The translations under genes and the position numbers were made by a program. From positions 187,557 through 226,985 of the forward strand of contig NZ_WVZN01000026.1 of assembly GCF_011772445.1 (NCBI RefSeq): a stretch of 39,429 nt of DNA. The letters are read 5' to 3'. The DNA is from Hydrogenophaga sp. Its GTDB lineage: Bacteria; Pseudomonadota; Gammaproteobacteria; Burkholderiales; Burkholderiaceae_C. The first letter of the stretch is position 1; each line of letters begins with the position of its first letter. Below are positions 22,907 to 30,434 of this stretch, one piece after another. Below the pieces are notes generated by a model, which was not told where the DNA came from, ran no database searches, and saw only the letters and a list, made by a program, of their open reading frames with translations.

Positions 22907-25900
22907 ATGAACCGAGAACCCGCCGCGCGCGACCTCTTGCCCGAGCTGGACCCCCAGCCCATCAGCGAAGAGGTGTTGCGCGAGAAATACCTCAAAGACG
23001 GCGAAACCACGCGCGAGCAGCTCTTCGCGCGCGTGGCGCGCGCCCTGGCCAGCGTGGAGGCGCCGGATCGCCGCGCGGCATTCGAGGCCCGCTTCCTGGA
23101 CCTGCTGCACCAGGGCGGCATCGGTGCCGGGCGCATCATGAGCGCGGCCGGCACCGAGCTGCAGGCCACGCTCATCAACTGCTTCGTGCAACCGGTGGGC
23201 GACTCCATCCAGGGCCGCGACGAGGCCGGCTACCCCGGCATCTACGAGGCCTTGCGCGAAGCCGCCGAAACCATGCGCCGCGGCGGCGGCGTGGGCTACG
23301 ACTTCTCGCGCATCCGACCGCGCGGCGCGCGCGTGAAGGTCACGGCCTCCGTTGCCTCCGGGCCGTGCAGCTACATCAACGTGTTCGACCAGTCCTGCGC
23401 CACGGTGGAGAGCGCGGGCGCGCGGCGCGGCGCGCAGATGGGTGTGCTGCGCATCGACCACCCCGACGTGCGCGAGTTCATCACCGCCAAGCGCACGCCG
23501 GGGCGCTGGAACAACTTCAACGTGTCGGTGGCCGTGCCCGACGCCTTCATGGACGCGGTGCTGGCGGATGCGGCATGGGACCTCGTCCACGCCGCGCAGC
23601 CGGGACCCGAGCAGGTGGCGCGTGGCGCGCACCAGCGCGACGACGGCCTATGGGTCTACGAGACCGTTCGCGCGCGCGAGCTGTGGGACGTGATCATGCG
23701 ATCCGCCTACGACTTCGCCGAGCCGGGCATCCTGTTCATCGACGCGATCGGGCGCGACAACAACCTGCGGGCCATCGAGAGCATCGAGGCCACGAATCCT
23801 TGCGTGACGGCCGATACCTGGGTGATGACCGAGGAGGGGCCGCGCACCGTGCAGGACCTCATCGGGCGTCGGTTTCACGCGGTCGTGGACGGCCTCAGCT
23901 ACGCGGTGCGCAGCGAGGGATTCTTCGAAACCGGCCGCAAACCCGTGTGGCGCCTGAGCACGCGCGAAGGCCACGCCTTGCGCCTGACAGCCGACCACCG
24001 GGTGCGCCGCGTGGCACGCAGGACGCGTTACAGCATGGAACTGGATTGGACCGAGGCCGCCCGGCTGCGGCCGGGTGACGAGATCGTGCTCAACAACCAT
24101 CGCGCGCTGCAGGGCTGGGCCGGTGCGGGCACGCGCGAGGAGGGCTACCTGCTCGGCTTGCTGATCGGTGACGGCACGCTCAAGGCCGACAAGGCCACGC
24201 TGTCGGTATGGGCGCCCGAGTTGCGCGTCGTCGGGCAGGACACCGTGGCCTTCGCCGCGTCGGGCGCGGCCGGGGTCGTGGAAGCCGCCGAGGCCGCCGC
24301 CGCCACGCTCACGCACCGAGCCGATTTCCGCGGTTTCCAGCGCCCGATCGCCGGCCGTGGCGAGGCGCGCCTGAGCAGCGCGGCGCTGCGCGATCTGGCG
24401 TTCTCACTGGGCATGGCGCCGGGCCGAAAGGGCATCACGCCGGCGATGGAGCAGCGGTCCTCCGATTTCTGCGAAGGCTTGCTCGGTGGCCTGTTCGATG
24501 CCGACGGCAGCGTGCAAGGCGCTCAGGACAAGGGCGTGAGCGTTCGCCTGTCGCAAAGCGACGAGGTGCTGCTGCAAGCGGTGCAGCGCATGCTGCTGCG
24601 CCTGGGCGTTGCTTCGACGCTCTACCGTGAACGCCGGCCCGCAGGCGCGCGCCGCCTGCCCGATGGCCGAGGCGGTGCGGCCGACTATCCGACGCAGGCC
24701 CAGCACGAGTTGGTGATCTGCAAGGACAACCTGCAACTGTTTGCCGAACGCATCGGCTTCCAGGACACCGACAAGGCGGCCCGGCTGGAGCAGGCGCTGG
24801 GCGACTACCGCCGCACCCCCAACCGCGAGCGCTTCCTTGCCACCGTCGAATCGCTGCTGCCCGACGGCGAAGAGACCGTCTACGACGTGACGGTGGACGA
24901 CGTGCACGCCTTCGATGCCAACGGCCTCGTGGTGCACAACTGCGGCGAACAGCCCTTGCCCCCTTACGGCTGCTGCGACCTCGGCCCCATCATCCTCACG
25001 CGCTTCGTGCGCCACCCCTTCGGCGTGGGCGGCGACGCGGCCTTCGACTTCGAGGCCTTCGAGCGCACCGTGGCCCTGCAGGTGCGCGCGCTCGACAACG
25101 TGCTCGACCTCACATATTGGCCGCTGCCCGAGCAGCGCGCCGAGGCACAGGCCAAGCGGCGCATCGGCGTGGGCTTCACCGGCCTGGGCGATGCGCTCAT
25201 CCTGCTCAAGCTGCGCTACGACAGCGAGGCCGGCGTGGCCATGGCCGCGCGCATCGCCGAGCGCCTGCGCGACGCGGCCTACCGCGCCTCGGTCGAGCTC
25301 GCGAAGGAGAAGGGCGCCTTCCCCAAGCTGGACGTCGAGAGCTACCTGGCCGACGGCACCTTCGCCAGCCGCCTGCCGGCCGACATCCGGCGGGCCATCC
25401 GCGAACACGGCATCCGCAACAGCCACCTGCTGTCCATCGCGCCCACGGGCACGGTGAGCCTGGCCTTCGCCGACAACGCCTCCAACGGCATCGAGCCCGC
25501 CTTCTCCTGGACGTACACGCGCAAGAAGCGCGAGGCCGATGGCAGCACGCGTGAACACGAGGTGAGCGACCACGCCTGGCGCCTGTGGCGCGCGCTCGGC
25601 GGCGACGTGCAGAACCTGCCGCCGTACTTCGTCTCCGCGCTGGAGATGGGCGTGGACGGCCACCTGGGCATGATGGCCGCGGTGCAGCCCTTCATCGACA
25701 CCTCGATCTCCAAGACGGTGAACGTGCCCGCCGAGTACCCCTTCGAGGAATTCAAGGACCTGTACCTCAAGGCCTGGCGCGGCGGACTGAAGGGCCTGGC
25801 CACCTACCGGCCCAACGACATCCTGGGCGCGGTGCTGTCGGTGCAGGGTGCCGCGGTGGCCGACGAACCCGCCGCGCCCCTGCCCGGCGACCCCATGCGC

Positions 25901-26485
25901 AGCGTGATCGAGCAACGCCCGTTGGGCGCGCTCGACGCGGTGGCCGAGAAGATCGAGTACTGGACGCAGGAAGGTCACCACACCACCTACATCGTGGTGT
26001 CCTTCCTGCCCGTGCCGACGACCGATGGGCAGGGCACGCAGTCGCGCGCCATCGAGTTCTTCATGCCCGTGGGGCAACGCGCCGAGTCGCAGCAGTGGAT
26101 CACCGCCAGCATGCGCCTGCTGTCGCTGGCCGCGCGCGGCGGCTTCCTCGCGCGCGCGTTGCGCGACATGCGCAAGGTGGCCTGGGACCGCGGCCCCGTG
26201 CGCCTGGGCACACGCACGCGCGAGGACGGCGCGGTGATTCCCATGTGGCACGACTCCGAGGTCGCGGCGCTGGCTTTCGCGGTGCAGAACATCCTGGAGC
26301 GCCGCCAGGGCGTGACAGGCACCGTGTCCGTTGCCACGCCTGTCGCGCCCCCGTCGGCGGTGGCCTTGTCCGTGCCCGGCCAGATGGCCGGGCGCAAGTG
26401 CCCCGAGTGCGGCGCGCACGCCATGATCCGCAAGGACGGCTGCGACCACTGCACAGCCTGCGGCTACGTGGGCTCCTGCGGCTGA
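22907..26485 (+). CDS. nrdJ: adenosylcobalamin-dependent ribonucleotide reductase with an intein (precursor)
   Basis: A 1192-residue precursor; removing residues 299-678 leaves an 812-residue enzyme, a usual size for class II reductases that make deoxyribonucleotides with B12. Before the intein: GRIMSAAGTELQATLINCF (Cys92, one of the redox cysteines), AETMRRGGGVGYDFSRIRP and ASGPCSYINVFDQSCATVES. After it, the active-site motif CGEQPLPPYGCC resumes with the thiyl cysteine (Cys679), and the conserved Glu681 follows. A C-terminal cysteine-rich segment (CPECG, then DGCDHCTACGYVGSCG) matches the zinc-like and re-reducing tail of NrdJ. The ATG 22907 has only a weak GGGA upstream. It is the first of two genes overlapping at TGATG with the DAO-family oxidoreductase. 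Confidence 0.96.
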   Translation: MNREPAARDLLPELDPQPISEEVLREKYLKDGETTREQLFARVARALASVEAPDRRAAFEARFLDLLHQGGIGAGRIMSAAGTELQATLINCFVQPVGDSIQGRDEAGYPGIYEALREAAETMRRGGGVGYDFSRIRPRGARVKVTASVASGPCSYINVFDQSCATVESAGARRGAQMGVLRIDHPDVREFITAKRTPGRWNNFNVSVAVPDAFMDAVLADAAWDLVHAAQPGPEQVARGAHQRDDGLWVYETVRARELWDVIMRSAYDFAEPGILFIDAIGRDNNLRAIESIEATNPCVTADTWVMTEEGPRTVQDLIGRRFHAVVDGLSYAVRSEGFFETGRKPVWRLSTREGHALRLTADHRVRRVARRTRYSMELDWTEAARLRPGDEIVLNNHRALQGWAGAGTREEGYLLGLLIGDGTLKADKATLSVWAPELRVVGQDTVAFAASGAAGVVEAAEAAAATLTHRADFRGFQRPIAGRGEARLSSAALRDLAFSLGMAPGRKGITPAMEQRSSDFCEGLLGGLFDADGSVQGAQDKGVSVRLSQSDEVLLQAVQRMLLRLGVASTLYRERRPAGARRLPDGRGGAADYPTQAQHELVICKDNLQLFAERIGFQDTDKAARLEQALGDYRRTPNRERFLATVESLLPDGEETVYDVTVDDVHAFDANGLVVHNCGEQPLPPYGCCDLGPIILTRFVRHPFGVGGDAAFDFEAFERTVALQVRALDNVLDLTYWPLPEQRAEAQAKRRIGVGFTGLGDALILLKLRYDSEAGVAMAARIAERLRDAAYRASVELAKEKGAFPKLDVESYLADGTFASRLPADIRRAIREHGIRNSHLLSIAPTGTVSLAFADNASNGIEPAFSWTYTRKKREADGSTREHEVSDHAWRLWRALGGDVQNLPPYFVSALEMGVDGHLGMMAAVQPFIDTSISKTVNVPAEYPFEEFKDLYLKAWRGGLKGLATYRPNDILGAVLSVQGAAVADEPAAPLPGDPMRSVIEQRPLGALDAVAEKIEYWTQEGHHTTYIVVSFLPVPTTDGQGTQSRAIEFFMPVGQRAESQQWITASMRLLSLAARGGFLARALRDMRKVAWDRGPVRLGTRTREDGAVIPMWHDSEVAALAFAVQNILERRQGVTGTVSVATPVAPPSAVALSVPGQMAGRKCPECGAHAMIRKDGCDHCTACGYVGSCG
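23801..24940 (+). mobile_element. LAGLIDADG intein within NrdJ (380 residues)
   Basis: Cys299 (CVTADTWVMTEEGPRTVQ, block A) starts the intein and Asn678 ends it; the following residue is Cys679 (+1). Block B is at GHALRLTADHRV (T361 to H364), and block F/G is VYDVTVDDVHAF and ANGLVVHN with penultimate His677 and terminal Asn678. Two homing-endonuclease dodecapeptides are present, LLGLLIGDG (415-423) and LLGGLFDADG (525-534), both with the catalytic acidic residue. The element therefore looks capable of both splicing and homing. The split falls between N-P and the catalytic Cys of NPCGEQ, so the enzyme is inactive until the intein leaves. Confidence 0.95.
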
Positions 26486-27795
26486 TGGAACGCCACGTCC
26501 TGAGCACGCGCGCCGATCCCCTCACGCACGGCCTCTGGGAGGCCTCGGCCCCGCCCGCGCCCGAGGCACCGCCCTTGCAAGCCCCCCGCTCGGTGGACGT
26601 GGCCATCGTTGGCGCCGGCTACACCGGCCTGTCGGCCGCGCTGCACCTGGCCGAAGGCGGAGCGTCCGCGCTGGTGCTGGAGGCCATGGACATCGGCTTC
26701 GGCGGCTCGGGCCGCAACGTGGGCCTGGTCAACGCGGGCCTGTGGGTCATGCCCGCCGCGCTGCCCGAGCGCTTGGGTCCGGTGCACGGGCCGCGCCTGC
26801 TGGAACGTCTGGGCGAAGGCCCCTCGGTGGTGTTCGGTCTGATCGACCGCCACGGCATCCCCTGCGAAGCGGTGCGCCAGGGCACGCTGCACTGTGCGGT
26901 GGGCGCGTCGGGGTTTCGCGGACTCGGCGAACGCGCGCGGCAATGGCAGGCCCTCGGCGCGCCGGTGGAGTTGCTGGACGCGTCCGCCGCCGCGCGGCTG
27001 ACCGGCACCACCGCCTACAGCGGCGCCTTGCTCGACCGCCGCGCCGGCACCCTGCAGCCCCTGGCCTACGCGCGCGGCCTGGCGCGCGCCGCGCAAGCGG
27101 CCGGCGCCACGCTGCACGCGCATTCCCCGCTCGCGGCCGTGCGCGACGAAGGCACGCACTGGCGCCTCACCACCGCGCAGGGCGCCACGGTGGACGCGCG
27201 CTGGGTGCTGGTGGCCACCAACGCCTACAGCGCGCCCGCCGGCCCCTGGCCGGGGCTCGACGAGGAGCTGGTGCGCTTCCCCTACTTCAACCTCGCCACG
27301 CGGCCCTTGAGCGAGCGCGAGCGCGCCACCATCCTGCCGCAGCGCCAGGGCGCCTGGGACACGGCCCTGGTGCTCTCCTCGTTCCGGCTCGACGCGGCGG
27401 GCCGCCTGGTGTTCGGCAGCGTGGGCGCGCTGCGCGGCGCGGGCCGCGCCATCCACCGCGACTGGGGCCGGCGCGCCCTCGCGCGCCTGTTCCCGTCGCT
27501 GCGCGGCATTCACTTCGACCACGAGTGGTACGGCCACATCGGCATGACCCGCGACGCCCTGCCGCGGCTGCACCGCCTGGCGCGCAACACCTGGTCCTTC
27601 AGCGGCTACAACGGCCGCGGCATCGCGCCGGGCACGGTGTTCGGCCGCGAGTTCGCGCGACTGGTGCTGGGGCAGTGCAGCGAGGCGGACATGGCCTTGC
27701 CGGTGACGCCTGTGCAAGCCGTGCCGCTGCGCGCGGCGCGCGAGGCCGGCTACGAATGGGGTGCGCGCGCGGTGCACCTGTTGCACGGCCACTGA
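26485..27795 (+). CDS. FAD-dependent oxidoreductase of the DAO family
   Basis: A 436-residue flavoenzyme resembling PuuB/glycine oxidase-type amine oxidoreductases. The FAD-binding motif is VAIVGAGYTGLSAALHLAEGG (residues about 36-56), followed by the conserved FGGSGRNVGLVNAG, and the C-terminal FAD contact is YNGRGIAPGTVFGREFA. It should oxidise an amine or amino acid with O2 or a dehydrogenase acceptor. The ATG shares a base with the nrdJ stop (TGATG), so it is translated from the nrdJ transcript, an unexpected partnership. No substrate can be deduced. The long upstream open frame (from 25585) is a shadow. Confidence 0.88.
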   Translation: MERHVLSTRADPLTHGLWEASAPPAPEAPPLQAPRSVDVAIVGAGYTGLSAALHLAEGGASALVLEAMDIGFGGSGRNVGLVNAGLWVMPAALPERLGPVHGPRLLERLGEGPSVVFGLIDRHGIPCEAVRQGTLHCAVGASGFRGLGERARQWQALGAPVELLDASAAARLTGTTAYSGALLDRRAGTLQPLAYARGLARAAQAAGATLHAHSPLAAVRDEGTHWRLTTAQGATVDARWVLVATNAYSAPAGPWPGLDEELVRFPYFNLATRPLSERERATILPQRQGAWDTALVLSSFRLDAAGRLVFGSVGALRGAGRAIHRDWGRRALARLFPSLRGIHFDHEWYGHIGMTRDALPRLHRLARNTWSFSGYNGRGIAPGTVFGREFARLVLGQCSEADMALPVTPVQAVPLRAAREAGYEWGARAVHLLHGH

Positions 27796-27805
27796 TCCGC
27801 TCGAC

Positions 27806-27878
27806 ATCTGCTCAAATCACCCCTTATTTGCTCAATATCAAGGTATTATTTGCTCAAATTGAGTGAATATGAGCAGAT
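27806..27878. promoter_or_regulatory. array of four operator-like repeats upstream of the Fic gene
   Basis: The motif AT-Y-TGCTCA-AT occurs at 27806-27817, 27826-27838 and 27848-27859 in direct orientation and at 27867-27878 inverted (ATATGAGCAGAT). Starts are 20, 22 and 19 bp apart, about two helical turns, so all face the same side of the DNA. The region is strikingly AT-rich and ends three bases before the start codon. A TATTAT at 27844-27849 could be the -10, so binding would block transcription. The Fic protein has an N-terminal HTH that may be the ligand. Confidence 0.75.
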
Positions 27879-27881
27879 ACC

Positions 27882-29252
27882 ATGGGTCAATCACGTGAAA
27901 TGGTGCTCCAGGCGCTGAGGCGCCTGGCCGACGGCGGCCAGCACCGGGTGTCGTCGACCGAACTCATCCGGGCCACCGGTGGCAGCTCCGCGACCGTGCG
28001 CCGCCACCTGGACGCGCTGTGCGCCAGTGGCGAGCTCGTGCGGGACGGCAAGGCCCGCGCCACACGTTATCGACTGGCCCGGCGTGAAGTGGACTCCGTG
28101 CCGTCCGTCCCACCCGTGCTGGCGGTGCGCGAGCCGGGCGAGGCCCGGGGCGGGCCGGCGTGGTCGCTCGCGGCACTCCAGTTGCGTCGCCGGCTCGAAG
28201 TCCCTTTGGCGGCGAGGGACCCGGTCTCGTACCAGCGCGACTTCGTCGACCGCTACGTGCCCAACGCCAGTTGGCTGATGCCGCCCGCGCTGGCGGACGA
28301 GCTGTACCGCGCCGGCCGGATGCGAGACCAACAGCCCGCCGGAACCTACGCCCGCAAGGTGCTGGAGCAATTGCTCATCGACCTCTCCTGGTCGTCCTCT
28401 CGCCTGGAAGGCAACCGCTACTCCTTGCTCGACACGCAGGAGCTCTTCAAGCGCGGCACCGCGGGCAACGACACCGATGCGGTGATGCTGCTCAACCACA
28501 AGGCGGCCATCGAGTTCCTGGTCGATGCCGCGCCGTTGCAAGGGCTGTCCACCGCGCTGGTGAGGAACCTGCACGCCGTGCTGATGCAGGACCTGTTGCC
28601 CGACAGCGAGGCACTGGGCGCCATCCGCCAGAAGGTGGTCAACATCAGCGGGTCCGTCTATGTGCCCAACCAGGTGCCCGCCACGCTGGAAGAGATGCTG
28701 GACAGCGTCGTCGAGAAAGCCCGGCTGATCAAGAACCCGATCGAGGCCGCCTTCTTCCTGTGGGTGAACCTCGCGTACCTGCAGCCCTTCGAGGACGGCA
28801 ACAAGCGCACGAGCCGCCTGTCGGCCAACATTCCGCTGATGCTCTACAACTGTTCGCCGCTGTCCTTCCTCGACGTGGACGTGAACGACCACGCGTTCGC
28901 CATGCTGGGTGTGTACGAACAGCGCGACCTCGCGCTGGCCGTGGACCTCTTCACCTGGGCGTACCGGCGCTCGCTCAGGCAATACGCCGCGGTGAGGGAT
29001 TCGCTGGGTTCGCCGGACCCGCTGCGCCTGCGCTACCGCGAAGCCCTGACCGACGCGATTGGCCTGGTGGTCCGCGAGCGAAGGTCCTTGCAGGCGGCGC
29101 TGGACGAACTGGGCCTCGGCGAGGCGTCGGCCCCGGGCTTTCGCGAGCTGCTGATGGACGAGTTGAAGAAGCTGGAGGTCTTCAACTGCGCGCGCTACCG
29201 TTTGACGCTGTCCGCCACGCAGGCCTGGATCGCCGCGAGCCGGCCGCTCTGA
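27882..29252 (+). CDS. Fic family protein with N-terminal winged HTH and variant Fic motif
   Basis: A 456-residue protein. Residues about 1-70 form a winged HTH (STELIRATGGSSATVRRHLDAL), followed by a linker and the Fic domain. The inhibitory helix motif S/TxxxEG is SSRLEG (Ser172 to Gly177). The Fic core loop is LQPFEDGNKRTSRL (301-312): it has Gln301 where the catalytic histidine of HPFxxGN(G/K)R is normal, while Phe, Asp, Gly, Asn, Arg are kept. The flap strand is SGSVYVPNQVPA. AMPylation normally needs that His, so the enzyme may be inactive, or act otherwise. The AT-rich operator array immediately upstream suggests autorepression through the HTH. The gene stands alone. Confidence 0.9.
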   Translation: MGQSREMVLQALRRLADGGQHRVSSTELIRATGGSSATVRRHLDALCASGELVRDGKARATRYRLARREVDSVPSVPPVLAVREPGEARGGPAWSLAALQLRRRLEVPLAARDPVSYQRDFVDRYVPNASWLMPPALADELYRAGRMRDQQPAGTYARKVLEQLLIDLSWSSSRLEGNRYSLLDTQELFKRGTAGNDTDAVMLLNHKAAIEFLVDAAPLQGLSTALVRNLHAVLMQDLLPDSEALGAIRQKVVNISGSVYVPNQVPATLEEMLDSVVEKARLIKNPIEAAFFLWVNLAYLQPFEDGNKRTSRLSANIPLMLYNCSPLSFLDVDVNDHAFAMLGVYEQRDLALAVDLFTWAYRRSLRQYAAVRDSLGSPDPLRLRYREALTDAIGLVVRERRSLQAALDELGLGEASAPGFRELLMDELKKLEVFNCARYRLTLSATQAWIAASRPL

Positions 29253-29394
29253 GAACTGGCTCGATGATCGATCCGCCCTCGCCGGCGCGCGTCGACGAGC
29301 GCTTCCGGCCCCTGGGCGTGCACGCCACCGGTGCGTGATCCGCACCCTGGTGCGCCGCAGAAGTTCTGCTTATCCGCGCATTAGAAATTCGCGC

Positions 29395-29423
29395 TTCAGT
29401 CGATCGGCCTCGCCGCCCACAAT
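29395..29423 (+). promoter_or_regulatory. promoter for the second Bug operon (TTCAGT, 17 bp, CACAAT)
   Basis: TTCAGT and CACAAT (29418-29423) are 17 bp apart, 26 bases before the ATG at 29450. The interval 29253-29394 holds no gene that I can support; a 24-codon frame at 29264 has no evidence of use. A TTCT/AGAA dyad about 29363-29385 could be a LysR-type site. Confidence 0.5.
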
Positions 29424-29449
29424 GGGCCGCACTTCAACGAGGCCGCCCC

Positions 29450-30424
29450 ATGCAAAGACGACAACTCATCCACACCCTCGGCGCCGCCGCCCTGCTGGGC
29501 GCACGGCCGTCCTTCGCCCAGGACACCTATCCTTCGCGCGCCGTGCAGGTGCTGGTGGGCTTCCCCGGCGGTGGCGCCATGGACGTGGCGGCCCGCATCG
29601 TCACCAACGCCCTGGCCGACGAGGGCATCAAGCCCGTGGCCATCATCAACAAGCCCGGCGCGTCCGCCACCATCGCCACCGGTCAGGTGGCGCGTTCGGC
29701 CAACGACGGCTACACCGCATTGCTGTCCACCTCGGCCAACCTCGGCATCGCGCCCTACCTGTACGCCAGGCTGCCCTATGACGCGGACAAGGAACTCGTG
29801 CCCGTGGCGCAGTTCGGCGTGGCGCAGAGCCTCATCTACTGCTCGGCCTCCTCGGGCCTGCGCGACCTGAACGCGCTGCTCAAGCGCATCGCGGCTTCGC
29901 CGGGCCGGCTCAACTACGCCTCGCCCGGCAGCGGCACCACCGCGCACCTGGCCTTCGAAAGCCTCAAGGCGCAACGCAAGCTGTTCATCGTGCACGTGCC
30001 CTTCCGGGGCAGCCCGGCGGCCATCACCTCGGTGCTCTCGGGCGAGCTCGACATCGGCATCGACGCCATCGGCCCCACCCTCAGCCACATCCGGTCCGGC
30101 AAGATCGTGCCGCTGGCCCAGACCGGTGCGAAGCGCTCCGCCTCGCTGCCCGAGGTGCCCACGCTCGACGAACTGGGCGTGCGCGGCATTCCCAGCGGCA
30201 CCAACCTCGGCTTCATGATGCCCGCCGGCACACCGGCGCCGATCCTCGCGCAGTGGAGCGCCGCGATGAAGCGCGTGCTGGCCACGCCGGCCGTGGCCGA
30301 GCAACTGAGCGCGGTGGGCGTGGACGTGGCCTACCAGGACGCCCGCGCCTACGCCGCCACCATGGCCAGCGAGCAGAAGCTCTGGCAGGCCGCCGTCAAG
30401 TACTCGGGCGCCGCCGCGAGCTGA
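29450..30424 (+). CDS. Bug family (TctC) solute-binding protein
   Basis: A 324-residue periplasmic binding protein with a signal peptide (MQRRQLIHTLGAAALLGARP, cleaved near SFAQ). Family marks: VQVLVGFPGGGAMDVAARI, INKPGASATIATGQVARS, GRLNYASPGSGTTAHLAFE and HVPFRGSPAAITSVLSGELDIG. As with the first Bug protein, no membrane subunits are adjacent. It is followed after ten bases by the metallophosphoesterase, which suggests the ligand may be an organophosphate or related compound, but that is inference. Many Bug proteins have no assigned ligand. Confidence 0.93.
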   Translation: MQRRQLIHTLGAAALLGARPSFAQDTYPSRAVQVLVGFPGGGAMDVAARIVTNALADEGIKPVAIINKPGASATIATGQVARSANDGYTALLSTSANLGIAPYLYARLPYDADKELVPVAQFGVAQSLIYCSASSGLRDLNALLKRIAASPGRLNYASPGSGTTAHLAFESLKAQRKLFIVHVPFRGSPAAITSVLSGELDIGIDAIGPTLSHIRSGKIVPLAQTGAKRSASLPEVPTLDELGVRGIPSGTNLGFMMPAGTPAPILAQWSAAMKRVLATPAVAEQLSAVGVDVAYQDARAYAATMASEQKLWQAAVKYSGAAAS

Positions 30425-30434
30425 GAAGGTGCGC

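Noticed and set aside
23801..24940. Recent horizontal arrival of the intein judged from base composition
   Set aside because: GC content and codon use look like the host gene by eye, so recent transfer cannot be argued from composition.
29264..29338. A 24-codon frame after the Fic gene
   Set aside because: No ribosome-binding site, no similarity and too short to support.
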